This document shows, piece by piece, positions 28,875 through 38,014 of a stretch of DNA of 64,000 bases. The first letter of the stretch is position 1. Every line of letters starts with the position of its first letter. The stretch covers positions 6,864 to 70,863 of the forward strand of contig CAMLMV010000035.1 in the NCBI GenBank assembly GCA_946481275.1, written 5' to 3'. The stretch comes from an uncultured Massilia sp. GTDB lineage: Bacteria; Pseudomonadota; Gammaproteobacteria; Burkholderiales; Burkholderiaceae. A model generated the notes under the pieces. That model did not search any database. It was not told the origin of the DNA and saw only the letters and a program-made list of their open reading frames with translations. Both the position numbers and the translations under genes were made by a program.

Positions 28875-30085
28875 AAGGCCGCCGCCAGCGCGTGCAGCAC
28901 GTCGTAGCAGGCGCCCATCGTGTGGTAATCGGTCTTGCCGGCCGGGCTTTTTTCGTCGGTCAGCTTGCGGTTGTCCTGGCTGAGGATGCGGTACCAGGCG
29001 CCGTGGTCGTGGTCGACGAAGTGCGCCCAGCTGTATGCCCAGATGCGGTCGTACCAGTCCCAGTAGGCCGGATTCCCGGTGCGCACGGCCAGCAGCGCGG
29101 CGGCCGCGAAGCTTTCGGCCTGCACCCAGAAATACTTGTCGCCGTCGCAGATGCTGCCGTCCGGGGCATAGCCGTAGCAGATGCCGCCGTGCTCCGCGTC
29201 CCACGCGCGCAGCAGCGCCGCGTCGAACAGCTGGACCGCGCGGGGCGCGAGCCATTCGGCGTCGCCCGCCAGGTGCGCGCGGTGGCGTTCCAGCAGCAGC
29301 AGGAGCTTCGCCCATTCCGTCAGGTGGCCGGGCTGGTAGCCCCAGGGCCGGAAGATGTTCGTTTTGTCGTCGCGGTTGTAGTCCCAGTCAACCGACCAGT
29401 CGGCGCGGTAGTGCTCCCACACGAAGCCTTCCGCCAGCGCGGCCTGGCGCAGCGTGATGTTGCGGGCCAGCGTCTCGGCGCGGTGCAGGTAGCGGACCTC
29501 TCCCGTCGCCTCGTACGCCGCCAGCATCGCTTCGCACGAATGCATGTTGGCGTTCTGGCCGCGGTACGCGTCCAGCACCGACCAGTCGGCGCTGGCCTGG
29601 TCCGCGTACAGGCCGTGCGCGGGCTCCCAGAAGCGCGCCTCCATCAGGTCGTACGTTTCGGCGAGGTAGGCGCGCGCTTCCGGCACGCCCGCGCGCAGCG
29701 CGTGCGCATACGCCAGCATGACGAAGGCGAGGCCGTAGCAGTGGTTGTCGCCGTCGAGGAGTTCCTTGCGGCCCCCGTTCCACGCGAGTTGCCAGGCGTA
29801 GCCGCCCGTGCCGGGGTCGCGATGGACGTCGCGCAGGAAGGCGACGCCGTGGCGCACGGCCGCGAGGTAATCCTGGTTGCCAAAGCGCCGGTACGCCATC
29901 GCGTAGTTGAAGACGAAGCGCGTACTGCTGACGAGGTGGCGCGTCGTGCGGTCGTACACCGTGCCGTCGTCGCGGAAGAAGTGGTAAAAGCCGCCGCTGG
30001 GGTCGATCGAGCGCGGATGATAAAACCGCATCGTGTGGGCGATGTGGTCGAGCAGGAAGCCGGGAGAACGGAAATCGGGTGCCAT
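28871..30085 (-). CDS. AGE-family sugar epimerase/isomerase (N-acylglucosamine 2-epimerase or mannose isomerase type)
   Basis: A 404-residue alpha6/alpha6-barrel protein beginning at ATG 30085, 11 bases after the preceding gene. Typical blocks are DGDNHCYGLAFVMLAYAHA, NANMHSCEAMLAAYEATGE and the C-terminal WYRILSQDN. The His residues in these segments correspond to the catalytic region of the AGE family, which includes N-acetylglucosamine 2-epimerases and mannose/glucose isomerases. A YihS- or mannose-isomerase-like role fits the kinase that follows with an ATGA overlap. Confidence 0.8.
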   Translation of the reverse strand: MAPDFRSPGFLLDHIAHTMRFYHPRSIDPSGGFYHFFRDDGTVYDRTTRHLVSSTRFVFNYAMAYRRFGNQDYLAAVRHGVAFLRDVHRDPGTGGYAWQLAWNGGRKELLDGDNHCYGLAFVMLAYAHALRAGVPEARAYLAETYDLMEARFWEPAHGLYADQASADWSVLDAYRGQNANMHSCEAMLAAYEATGEVRYLHRAETLARNITLRQAALAEGFVWEHYRADWSVDWDYNRDDKTNIFRPWGYQPGHLTEWAKLLLLLERHRAHLAGDAEWLAPRAVQLFDAALLRAWDAEHGGICYGYAPDGSICDGDKYFWVQAESFAAAALLAVRTGNPAYWDWYDRIWAYSWAHFVDHDHGAWYRILSQDNRKLTDEKSPAGKTDYHTMGACYDVLHALAAAL

Positions 30086-30096
30086 GGCGCGGTTCT

Positions 30097-31122
30097 CTAT
30101 CGTTGGGTTGGAAGGGACGGTTGGGGCCAGGCCGCGATGCGGTAACGGGTTTCCCACGGCGCGTCCGGGGCGATGGCGATCCCGAGCCGGTCCGCCAGCG
30201 GATGGTCCGCGGGCGCCGTCGCGACGCGGCCCAGGTCGAACAGGCTGTTCACGGGTTCGGCGCCCAGTGCGAGATGGCTGCTCATCCACGGAAAGTGGAT
30301 GCGGCCGCCGTTGCTCACCCACAGCAGCAGGTCGGGCAGCTGCGCCGTGTCCCACCACAGGCCGACGCAGGCGTCGTAATCGAGGTAGTGCAGGGCGATC
30401 GGCGCGGCGCCGTCCTTGCCGCCGATCGCGCGCACCTGCAGCAGTTCCTCGGCCGGCGCGGAGAACGGCAGGTGCGCGAGATCGATGGGACCGTCGACGC
30501 CGGCCAGGCTGTCCAGCGACGCCGAGCGCGTGTCGGACAGCAGCCGCGACACCGCGCCGGCCGGCTGGGCCGGATAGCTGTGGATGCCGTCGTGCGGCCC
30601 GAGCACGACCCGCACGCGTCCCGGCGCCGGCGGCAGGCGGAACGTCGGATGCAGGCCGGCGGGCACGCGCGCCGGACGGCGGGCCCATACGCGCAACGTG
30701 ATGTCGACGGCGGGGCCATGTGGATCGGCCGCGATCTCGCGTTCGATGTGCTCGATCGGCGAGTCGGACGGATAGTCGATGGCCAGGTGGATGCGCGTGT
30801 CGCTTGCGGATACGCAGCGCCAGTGATGGTTCGCCGCGTAGCCGTGGTTCCACGCATCCTCGGGTGCGTGCGTGCGCCACGTGGCGGGCAGGCCGTGCGG
30901 CGGTTCCGTGCAGCCGAAGGGCAGGCAGGGCCATTCGCCGCGCAGGCGCCGCATGATGCCGGGCAGGCTCCCGGCGCGCGTCATGCCGGCCCAGGGCGCG
31001 ACGTGCATGATCTCCAGTTCGCGCTCGTCGCCGATGCGCAGGCTCAGGGGACCGAGCATCGCGCCGAGCGATTGCACGTCCGCGCTGCCGTGGTCCCAGG
31101 CGAGACGCCAGCTATCGGTCAT
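30097..31122 (-). CDS. Aldose 1-epimerase-like protein (galactose mutarotase fold)
   Basis: A 341-residue protein with the beta-supersandwich pattern of mutarotase-like proteins (WNHGYAANHHWRC, HLAIDYPSDSP, LHPTFRLPP, SLFDLGRV). It lacks obvious identity to canonical GalM and belongs to a divergent branch. In this operon it may interconvert anomers of a released sugar; a non-enzymatic binding role is also possible. Located 15 bases after kdgK and 11 before the AGE gene. Confidence 0.6.
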   Translation of the reverse strand: MTDSWRLAWDHGSADVQSLGAMLGPLSLRIGDERELEIMHVAPWAGMTRAGSLPGIMRRLRGEWPCLPFGCTEPPHGLPATWRTHAPEDAWNHGYAANHHWRCVSASDTRIHLAIDYPSDSPIEHIEREIAADPHGPAVDITLRVWARRPARVPAGLHPTFRLPPAPGRVRVVLGPHDGIHSYPAQPAGAVSRLLSDTRSASLDSLAGVDGPIDLAHLPFSAPAEELLQVRAIGGKDGAAPIALHYLDYDACVGLWWDTAQLPDLLLWVSNGGRIHFPWMSSHLALGAEPVNSLFDLGRVATAPADHPLADRLGIAIAPDAPWETRYRIAAWPQPSLPTQR

Positions 31123-31137
31123 GCGGACCTCCCCGCC

Positions 31138-32136
31138 TCAAATCCGGCCATCGAATGCTCCGGTGGGCACAGGGTCGGCGTCGCGCGTGATCGCATGCTT
31201 CATGGCGGCGGCGGCCAGCGCGAATCCGGCCACGTCCGCGGGCGCCATGCCGGTCTGCAGTCCGTGCAGGACGCCGGCCGCGAAGGCGTCCCCCGTACCG
31301 ATGCGGTCGACGATGCCGGACAGCCGGTAGCTCCCGCCCGTCACGGACGCCGCGCGGGTGTGCAGGACGGCCGACAGCTCGTGCTCGTTCGCGCCGTGGT
31401 GCACGCGGCGCGTCCACGCCAGCAGTTCCAAGTGGGGGAACGCGGCGAACGCGACCCGCGCCGCCTCCTGTTCGCGCGTGGTGTCCATCAGTTCGGGACG
31501 GTCGAGCACGAGGGCGATGTCGCGCGGTGCGGCGCACAGGACGTCGGCCATGCGCATCGCTTCCAGCAGCAGCGGCACGCCGTCCTGGCCGCGTTCGGCC
31601 CCCGGCATGCCCGCCGTGCCGTCGAACGCAACGCGCACGCCGGCGGCGCGGGCGGCCCGCATCGCCGCGAGCACGGCCTGGGCGGGACCGTCGCCGACGG
31701 CCGGCGCGATGCCCGACACGTGCAGCCAGCCGGCGCCGTCCAGCAGCGCGGGCCAGTCGTACAGGCCGGGATCGGCCAGGGCGTACGCGGAGCCGGCGCG
31801 GTCGTAGATCGTCTCGGAGGGGCGCGCGGCGGTGCCCGGCGTGATGAAGTACAGTCCCATGCGGCCGGGGCGCAGGCGGATGCCGGACGTGTCCACGCCG
31901 TGTGCGCGCAGGCTGTCGAGCGCGGCGCGGCCGAGGGAGTTGTCGGGCAGGACGCTGACCATCGCGGTACGGTGTCCGAGCAGCGCGAGCGCGACGGCAA
32001 CGTTCGCTTCCGCACCGCCCGCGCAGGCGTCCAGCGCGGGCGTCTGCAGCAGCATGCGGCCCGGCGGGGCGGCGAGGCGCAGCAGGATCTCGCCGAAGCA
32101 GACGATGCGGCCGGCCATGTCGGGACGGGCGCTCAT
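31138..32136 (-). CDS. kdgK: 2-dehydro-3-deoxygluconate kinase-like PfkB kinase
   Basis: A 332-residue PfkB kinase. It has the early CFGEILLRL, GGAEANVAVALALLG and late DRIGTGDAFAAG (277-288, catalytic Asp283) signatures characteristic of KDG kinases. ATG 32136 overlaps the KduD stop (ATGA). It should phosphorylate 2-keto-3-deoxygluconate from KduD to KDPG, which an aldolase outside the window would cleave. Confidence 0.82.
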   Translation of the reverse strand: MSARPDMAGRIVCFGEILLRLAAPPGRMLLQTPALDACAGGAEANVAVALALLGHRTAMVSVLPDNSLGRAALDSLRAHGVDTSGIRLRPGRMGLYFITPGTAARPSETIYDRAGSAYALADPGLYDWPALLDGAGWLHVSGIAPAVGDGPAQAVLAAMRAARAAGVRVAFDGTAGMPGAERGQDGVPLLLEAMRMADVLCAAPRDIALVLDRPELMDTTREQEAARVAFAAFPHLELLAWTRRVHHGANEHELSAVLHTRAASVTGGSYRLSGIVDRIGTGDAFAAGVLHGLQTGMAPADVAGFALAAAAMKHAITRDADPVPTGAFDGRI

Positions 32137-32888
32137 CGGGCCAGCCAGCCGCCGTCCACGGGCAGCACGATGCCGTGGACGTAATCGCTGGCGCGGCTGG
32201 CCAGGAACACGGCGGCGCCGGCCAGGTCGCCCGGTTGGCCCCAGCGGCCGGCGGGAATGCGCGCGAGGATGGCCGGCTCGCGCACGGGATCGGCGCGCAG
32301 TGCCGCCGTGTTGTTCGTGTCGAAGTAGCCGGGCGCGATGGCGTTGACATTGATGCCCTGCGCGGCCCATTCGTTGGCCAGCGCGCGCGTGAGGCCCGCG
32401 ACGGCGCTCTTGCTCGCCGCGTAGGCCGGCACGCGGATGCCGCCCTGGAACGACAGCAGCGAGGCGATGTTGACGATCTTGCCGCCGCCGTGCGCCGCCA
32501 TGTGGCGCGCCGCGGCCTGCGCCAGGAAGAACACGGATTTCAGGTTGGTGTCGATGACGGCGTCCCAGTCCGCCTCCTCGACGTCGAGGCTGTCGGCGCG
32601 GCGGATGATGCCGGCATTGTTGACGACGATGTCGAGCCGGCCGTTCAGGGCGATGGCGGCGTCGACGACGTCGCGCACGGGCGCCGTGGACGTCAGGTCC
32701 GCGCGCACGTCGAGAAAGCGGCGGCCGAGCGCACGGACTTGCGCGGCCGTGTCGTCGGCGGGACTGCGCCCGGTCGCGACGACGTCGGCACCGGCCGCGG
32801 CCAGCGCGATGGCGATGCCCTGGCCGAGGCCCGTGTTGGCGCCCGTGACGAGCGCCGTGCGGCCGGCGAGGTTGAACAGGTCGAGCAT
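32133..32888 (-). CDS. kduD: 2-dehydro-3-deoxy-D-gluconate 5-dehydrogenase (KduD)
   Basis: A 251-residue SDR closely patterned on KduD: TGANTGLGQGIA at 15-26, NNAGIIRR at 90-97, catalytic Ser143, Tyr156, Lys160 (YAASK), and the APGYFDTNNTAALR segment. It reduces 3-deoxy-D-glycero-2,5-hexodiulosonate (from KduI) to 2-keto-3-deoxygluconate. Ten bases follow the KduI stop. Confidence 0.9.
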   Translation of the reverse strand: MLDLFNLAGRTALVTGANTGLGQGIAIALAAAGADVVATGRSPADDTAAQVRALGRRFLDVRADLTSTAPVRDVVDAAIALNGRLDIVVNNAGIIRRADSLDVEEADWDAVIDTNLKSVFFLAQAAARHMAAHGGGKIVNIASLLSFQGGIRVPAYAASKSAVAGLTRALANEWAAQGINVNAIAPGYFDTNNTAALRADPVREPAILARIPAGRWGQPGDLAGAAVFLASRASDYVHGIVLPVDGGWLAR

Positions 32889-32898
32889 GGGATATCCC

Positions 32899-33747
32899 TT
32901 ATTTCAGCTGGCAGATGTCGAGGACCTGCATGTCCGTGTAGTCCAGGTTCTCGCCGCCCATCGCCCAGATGAAGGCATAGTTGGCCGTGCCGGAGCCCAT
33001 GTGGATCGACCACGGCGGCGACACGACGGCCTGTTCGTTGGCCACGACGATGTGGCGCGCCGAATCGGGGGCGCCCATGAAGTGGAACACGCGCTGGTCG
33101 TCCTGCAGGTCGAAATAGAAATACACCTCGGACCGGCGCTCGTGCACGTGCGGCGGCATCGTGTTCCACACGCTGCCCGTCTTCAGCACCGTCAGGCCGA
33201 GCAGCAGCTGGGCGGACCTGCACACGCCCGGGATGACGTACTGGTAGATCGTGCGTTCGTTCGACGTCGCGGCGCTGCCGCGCTCGAGCGGGATCGCCTG
33301 GGCGTGGGTGATCTTGACGAGTTCGCAGCGGACGTGGGCTGGTGTCGATGCGAGGTAGAAGCGGGCCGGGTTGCCTGTATCCAGCGATTCGAAGACGACG
33401 TCGGTGCTGCCCATCGGGACGTACAGGCCGTCGCGCGGGGCCAGTTCGAACGCCTGGCCGTCGACGGTGACACGGCCCGTGCCGCCCGCCACGTTGATGA
33501 TGCCCAGCTCGCGCCGTGCCAGGAAAGGCTGGCCGGCCGCGGACGCGGGTTCCGTGTGCGTGGGCAGGGCCAGCGGGCCGGCGACGGGCGCGGCGCCGCC
33601 GATGACGAAGCGCTCGTCGTGGCAATAGTTCAGCGTGACGGCGTCGGGGGCGAACATCCGGTCGATCAGGTAGCGCTGGCGCAGCTGCTCGTTGCTGGCG
33701 CCCGCCATCATGTCGGGGTGGGTGGCGTAGTAGGTCTTTTCGAACAC
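32899..33747 (-). CDS. kduI: 5-keto-4-deoxyuronate isomerase (KduI)
   Basis: A 282-residue cupin-type isomerase of the usual length. It has the KduI landmarks YYATHPD, the metal-ligand segment [17 protein letters not shown] and the C-terminal [16 protein letters not shown]. It converts 5-keto-4-deoxyuronate released by GH88 or lyases to the 2,5-diketo form used by KduD. It is the first gene of the eight-gene minus-strand operon. The promoter and a perfect operator lie 40-80 bases upstream, so this is the main control point of the pathway. Confidence 0.93.
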   Translation of the reverse strand: MFEKTYYATHPDMMAGASNEQLRQRYLIDRMFAPDAVTLNYCHDERFVIGGAAPVAGPLALPTHTEPASAAGQPFLARRELGIINVAGGTGRVTVDGQAFELAPRDGLYVPMGSTDVVFESLDTGNPARFYLASTPAHVRCELVKITHAQAIPLERGSAATSNERTIYQYVIPGVCRSAQLLLGLTVLKTGSVWNTMPPHVHERRSEVYFYFDLQDDQRVFHFMGAPDSARHIVVANEQAVVSPPWSIHMGSGTANYAFIWAMGGENLDYTDMQVLDICQLK

Positions 33748-33787
33748 GGGTGTCTCCTCGTTCTCCGTGATGAGTCATCGGTTAGCG

Positions 33788-33799
33788 GTTATCGATAAC
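33788..33799. promoter_or_regulatory. Perfect palindromic LacI-type operator (GTTATCGATAAC)
   Basis: The exact 12-base palindrome, one base beyond the -10 box of the kduI promoter. Confidence 0.85.
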
Positions 33800-33800
33800 A

Positions 33801-33828
33801 ATCATATCAGGGTATTTCGAAAAGTAAA
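33801..33828 (-). promoter_or_regulatory. Promoter of the kdu operon
   Basis: Minus strand TTTACT (33823-33828), 16-base spacer, TATGAT (33801-33806); 4/6 and 5/6 matches to sigma-70 boxes. The operator covers the expected transcription start. Confidence 0.6.
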
Positions 33829-34027
33829 ACCCCGCCGCGGGCGCGTCGGCACAAAAAGGCTGCGTTCGCGGTAACGCGGTATTTGGGCCATTCGCCGCGC
33901 CAGGCCGTCGCAAAAAAAAATGACCCGCCCCGACGAGGTCGAAGCGGGCCGAATACGGGTCTGGAACGTACCCGCAAGGAGATCGCCATACCGGCATGAA
34001 CCGGCTATGCCCGAGCGTACAGCGCAA

Positions 34028-34039
34028 GTTAACGATAAC
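34028..34039. promoter_or_regulatory. LacI-type operator (GTTAACGATAAC)
   Basis: One mismatch to the palindrome; the distal member of three copies in front of the lyase gene. Confidence 0.65.
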
Positions 34040-34124
34040 AAAACTTATCGCCCGGATCAACAGATTTCGACATGGTCCCGTTTTCGGCCGCCAACCGGGC
34101 GTCGGCGCGCGCGCAACACGTGGA

Positions 34125-34136
34125 GGTAACGATAAC
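34125..34136. promoter_or_regulatory. LacI-type operator (GGTAACGATAAC)
   Basis: Two mismatches; 55 bases centre to centre from the next copy, a spacing that could support looping. Confidence 0.6.
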
Positions 34137-34179
34137 AAATTTGCCTCCGTTTTGTTGTACTCGTGTTACGATCGCCAGC

Positions 34180-34191
34180 GCTATCGATAAC
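34180..34191. promoter_or_regulatory. LacI-type operator (GCTATCGATAAC)
   Basis: One mismatch; 73 bases before the lyase ATG, the most proximal of the three. Confidence 0.7.
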
Positions 34192-34264
34192 ACAACTGGT
34201 AAAGGAGGAGGCGGTGTCATCGGTGGCATCCAATGAACTGGTTAGCAAACATATAAGGACAATC

Positions 34265-37200
34265 ATGTATAACCATTCGCTTCAAAGGTGGAACGCGTTG
34301 CGCGGCAACGCAAAAGGAAAGATGGTGGCATTGGCACTGGCGTCCGCGCTGGTGCTCGTGGGGAGCGGCGCCAGGGCCGTGACCTTCGTCGCCACGCCGA
34401 TGGCCCAGCCGGTCGTGAGCGGTACCGGCTTCCGCCATCCGGGTCTCGGCTTCACACCGGAACAGCTGGAGTACGTCCGCCAGCAGATCCGCGCCGACGT
34501 CGAGCCCTACAAGTCGTACTACAACGTGCTCGCGAACGTTTGTTGCAACTACGCGAACATCAACCTGCAGCCCACGAACCGCGACGCCACGAAGGTCGAT
34601 ACGCCGAACACGCCGAACTACAACGGTTCGACGGCGCAGACGCGCATGATCAACGATTCGCAGGGCGCGCTGACGCAGGCGATCCTGTACTACGTGACGG
34701 GCCGCAACGAGTACCGGCGCAACGCGATGCGCATCCTGCGCACGTGGAGCAACATGAACCCGAACGGGTACGCGTATTTCCCGGATGCGCACATCCACAA
34801 CGGCGTGCCGCTGTCGCGCATGCTGATGGCTGCCGAGATCATGCGCTATACGCCGGCCGATCCGACCTATACGGATTACCCGCTCGCGTGGACCGACACC
34901 GACACGCAAAAGCTCAAGGACAACCTGATCGATCCGATGGAGCGCACCTTCTTCTCCAGTAACGAGCGGTTCAGGAACCAGCAGCAGTATTCGCTCGTCG
35001 GCCGGATCGCCGGCGCGATCTTCACCGACAACCGCGCGCGCTACGACGAATCGGTCGAATGGCTCACCGTGAACGCGACGTCGACGCGCCAGGACATCAA
35101 CGGCGCGATCATGTCGGCAATCGCGCGCATCGACGCGGACGACCCGATCAACAAGACGGGCAAGACGTTCTACGAAGTGCAGGAGATGTCGCGCGACGGT
35201 GCGCACGCGGGCGACAACGTCGACATCCTCGGCGGCCTGCTGCGTCTCGTGAACGCGCAGGGCACGAAGGTCGACCCGTTCACGGGCAAGCCGTCGGGCA
35301 GCGGCGACGCCGTGAGCGTCTACCGGTTCGGCGACGACCGCCTGCTGCGGGGCGCGAACGCCTACGCGGAGTACATGCTCGGCTACGACACGCCGTGGGC
35401 CGACACGACGGGCGGCACGTCGGGCATTTCGCCTGCCTATCGCGGCCGCCTGTACGAGGTCGACGCGATCGCGGAGATCTACAACACGTACAAATACGTC
35501 GAAGGGGTGGACGTCGACGCCGAAGCGCCTTACCTGGCGACGGCGGCGGCGCATGCGAACGGTCCGGCCATCCCGTGGGGGCCGGCGACGCCGAACAACA
35601 AGGACATGGGCCCGACCGCGATCTTCACGCTGCCGCAGGCGCTGGCGGGGGTGCCGCTGCCGGCCGGTACGGCCGGCATCCTGGAAGCGGAGCGCAAATC
35701 GGTCTTCCTCGACGGCGGCTGGACGATGCAGACCGAGGGCGACCGCACGTTCGGCCATGGCAGCGTGACGCCGGCCGGCGCCACGATCGTCTTCCATGAC
35801 GTGCAGTACGCGGACCGCTCGAAGTTCGCGCCGGTCGGCATCATGGTCCGCACCAACGCGCCGGTCACGCTGGCCGCGAGCGCCAGCCGCGACGCCAGTC
35901 CGTGGGCGCTGATGACGGTGCCCGACACGCACGGCCAGTGGCGCTACATCGTGCCCGACACGTCGGCCGCCGCCATCGGCGGCCGCTGGCTCGGCGACAA
36001 CATCATGTTCTTCAAATTCTCCGGCCCCGAGGGAGCGACGGTGGACGTGGATTACGTGAACATGGCCGCGCCGGCCCAGTTGACGCCGCCGCGCTTCTCC
36101 ATGCCCGTGTTCCCCGTCACGGAAATCGTCGTGCAGGGCATTCCCTACCGCGCGAGCTATGCGGCGACGGACGCCAATACGGCCGACAGTGTCGCCTACG
36201 AGGCCGTCCGCCTGCCGGCCGGGGCGACGGTGAACACGTCGAGCGGCGCGTTCGACTGGACCCCCGCGCCGGACCAGGTCGGGGTGCACGACATCGTCGT
36301 GGCCGCGTCCGACGGCGTCGCCGTCAGCACAATGACGGCACGCCTGAACGTGCAGCCGGACCGCGCCTCCGCTTTCCAGGCGGCGCTCGAAGGCTACGAT
36401 CCGTCGGCAGCCTACACGACGCCGTCGCTGGCGACGTTCAAGACGGAACTGGCGCCGCTGCAGCAGCAGATGGGCACCGTGTCCGACGCCGATTTCCCGG
36501 CCCTGCCGAAGGCCGTGCAGGCGGCCGTGCGCAAGCTGGAGCTGGTCAATCCGCGCGTCGCATCTGACGGCAGCCTCGACTGGAGCAAGAACATGGTGAC
36601 GACCATCGGCTTCGGCGCGGACCGTCCGGCGCTGCTCGTCGACAATAACTACAACAGTTATTCCGGCGACCTGCGCGCGCCGATCACCATCGACTTCGGC
36701 GAGAACTATCGCGTGGCCGTCAGCGCCTTCGGCATCCAGGCCCGCTACATGTTCGCCAACCGCTCGCAGGGGGCCAACGTGTACGGCTCGAACGACAACG
36801 TGAACTGGACCCTGCTCACGAGCCGCGAGACGACGGACACGAGCGGCCGTAACTTCGAGATGGAGACCATCCCCGTGCTGCCTGGCCTCGAGACGCAGCA
36901 GTACCGTTACTTCATGGCGCGCGTCGACCACGCGGGACCGCCGACGGATCCGGCATATCCGGGCATTTCATCGTACGGCGAGTTCCGTTTCTACGGCACC
37001 CGCTACGACCTGCTGGCGCCCGTTGACCTGACGGGCAGTGTCCGGATCGCGCGTTCCGGCCTGACGGCGAACCGCTTCACCCAGAAGTACACGGGGACGG
37101 TGACGTTCACGAACACGAGCGGTGCGGCGCTCAAGGGACCGCTGCAGTTCCGCCTGGCCGGCCTGACGAACGGCGTCACGCTCGACAACGCGACGGGCGT

Positions 37201-37339
37201 GAAGGATGGCGTGCCGTACGTCACGCTGGGCGAAGCGGAGCTGGCGCCGGGCCAGACGGCGACCGTGACCACGACGTTCTCGAACCCGTCCAAGGCCGTC
37301 ATCGCCTACACCCCACAATTGTTCAAAGCAAAATACTAG
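34265..37339 (+). CDS. Secreted alginate-lyase-family protein with discoidin-like domain (paralogue of 4525 gene)
   Basis: A 1024-residue protein from ATG 34265 (AAGGACAATC upstream; a longer in-frame version is unlikely). Signal peptide about 1-38 (ARA-V). Domain order repeats that of the protein at 4525: alginate-lyase-family toroid (about 50-430, DAHIHNGVPLSRMLMAAEIM and MSRDGAHAGDN), beta-sandwich (about 470-600), cadherin-like module (about 610-700), F5/8C-like module (about 770-915) and the shared terminal domain (about 918-1024). It lacks the two tandem repeats and the OmpL47-like module. Three operators precede it. Presumed extracellular lyase for the same or a related uronate polymer, perhaps with different chain or position specificity. 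Confidence 0.8.
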   Translation: MYNHSLQRWNALRGNAKGKMVALALASALVLVGSGARAVTFVATPMAQPVVSGTGFRHPGLGFTPEQLEYVRQQIRADVEPYKSYYNVLANVCCNYANINLQPTNRDATKVDTPNTPNYNGSTAQTRMINDSQGALTQAILYYVTGRNEYRRNAMRILRTWSNMNPNGYAYFPDAHIHNGVPLSRMLMAAEIMRYTPADPTYTDYPLAWTDTDTQKLKDNLIDPMERTFFSSNERFRNQQQYSLVGRIAGAIFTDNRARYDESVEWLTVNATSTRQDINGAIMSAIARIDADDPINKTGKTFYEVQEMSRDGAHAGDNVDILGGLLRLVNAQGTKVDPFTGKPSGSGDAVSVYRFGDDRLLRGANAYAEYMLGYDTPWADTTGGTSGISPAYRGRLYEVDAIAEIYNTYKYVEGVDVDAEAPYLATAAAHANGPAIPWGPATPNNKDMGPTAIFTLPQALAGVPLPAGTAGILEAERKSVFLDGGWTMQTEGDRTFGHGSVTPAGATIVFHDVQYADRSKFAPVGIMVRTNAPVTLAASASRDASPWALMTVPDTHGQWRYIVPDTSAAAIGGRWLGDNIMFFKFSGPEGATVDVDYVNMAAPAQLTPPRFSMPVFPVTEIVVQGIPYRASYAATDANTADSVAYEAVRLPAGATVNTSSGAFDWTPAPDQVGVHDIVVAASDGVAVSTMTARLNVQPDRASAFQAALEGYDPSAAYTTPSLATFKTELAPLQQQMGTVSDADFPALPKAVQAAVRKLELVNPRVASDGSLDWSKNMVTTIGFGADRPALLVDNNYNSYSGDLRAPITIDFGENYRVAVSAFGIQARYMFANRSQGANVYGSNDNVNWTLLTSRETTDTSGRNFEMETIPVLPGLETQQYRYFMARVDHAGPPTDPAYPGISSYGEFRFYGTRYDLLAPVDLTGSVRIARSGLTANRFTQKYTGTVTFTNTSGAALKGPLQFRLAGLTNGVTLDNATGVKDGVPYVTLGEAELAPGQTATVTTTFSNPSKAVIAYTPQLFKAKY

Positions 37340-37346
37340 GAGACGA

Positions 37347-37940
37347 ATGATGCATTCCATCACACACCGTGCGGCCCGGTTCCTGGCCGCCACCTGGATG
37401 TGCCTGTGCGCCGGCGCGGCGCTGGCCGTGCCGGTCCACCACGTCGACATCGACACGTCCGCGCTGGGTACCGGCACCGCGTATCTCGGCTTGTCTTTCC
37501 TCAGCGTCGGCGGTGCGACGCCGGCCAGTGCGTCCGTGACGAACCTGGCCGGCGACCTGCTCGGCGTGCCCGTCGCGACCGGTTCGGTGGAGGGGGGCCC
37601 GCCGGCCGCACTGACGTTCACGAGCGACGCGGGCGGCGGCGACTGGTTCCAGGCGATCCAGCTGGGCGGCCACGTCGGCTTCGATGTCAGCTTCCTGTTC
37701 GGCGACGGCACCGACGGCAGCACGTTCAGCTGGTCGCTGTTCGACGACACGCACTACCTCGGCGTCGACGGCTTCCTGGGCAGCATCGCTCTTCACCCCG
37801 ACGCGGCAGCGGACGCCCGTCTGACCGTCTCGCCGGACAATGCGTTCAGTGCGGTGCGTGCCGTGCCGGAGCCGTCCACGCTGCTGCTGGTGGCGCTGTC
37901 CGGCTCGGTGCTGATAGCAGTGCGGCGCCGGCCGGCCTGA
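37347..37940 (+). CDS. PEP-CTERM sorting-domain protein (paralogue of 9264 gene)
   Basis: A 197-residue secreted protein: signal peptide ending near ALA, body starting VHHVDIDTSALGTGTAYLG, and a C-terminal VPEPSTLLLVALSGSVLIA with basic RRRP tail. The body matches the PEP-CTERM protein at 9264 in length and layout. It starts seven bases after the lyase stop with AGGAGACGA before ATG, so the two should be co-transcribed. Whether it aids substrate capture near the lyase or decorates exopolysaccharide is unknown. Confidence 0.85.
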   Translation: MMHSITHRAARFLAATWMCLCAGAALAVPVHHVDIDTSALGTGTAYLGLSFLSVGGATPASASVTNLAGDLLGVPVATGSVEGGPPAALTFTSDAGGGDWFQAIQLGGHVGFDVSFLFGDGTDGSTFSWSLFDDTHYLGVDGFLGSIALHPDAAADARLTVSPDNAFSAVRAVPEPSTLLLVALSGSVLIAVRRRPA

Positions 37941-37947
37941 TCGCCCG

Positions 37948-37981
37948 CGGTGGCACGCCGCCGGGCGCCGCCACCGTTTTT
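37948..37981 (+). terminator. Rho-independent terminator after the second lyase/PEP-CTERM pair
   Basis: CGGTGGC/GCCACCG stem with a GC-rich loop that can pair further, then five T. It closes the polysaccharide locus. Confidence 0.8.
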
Positions 37982-38014
37982 ACGCCTGGAGTCGTATCCG
38001 GGCCCGGCGCGCCG

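Larger units (their letters stand above)
33748..34264. other. Divergent control region between the kdu operon and the second lyase gene
   Basis: A 517-base gap with the densest operator cluster of the window: 33788-33799, 34028-34039, 34125-34136 and 34180-34191, plus the kduI promoter at 33801-33828. The stretch 33830-34020 shows no recognisable signal. No small gene was supported. Confidence 0.75.

Noticed and set aside
30097..31122. Calling the mutarotase-like gene galM
   Set aside because: The sequence is too divergent from canonical GalM, so only the fold-level call is kept.
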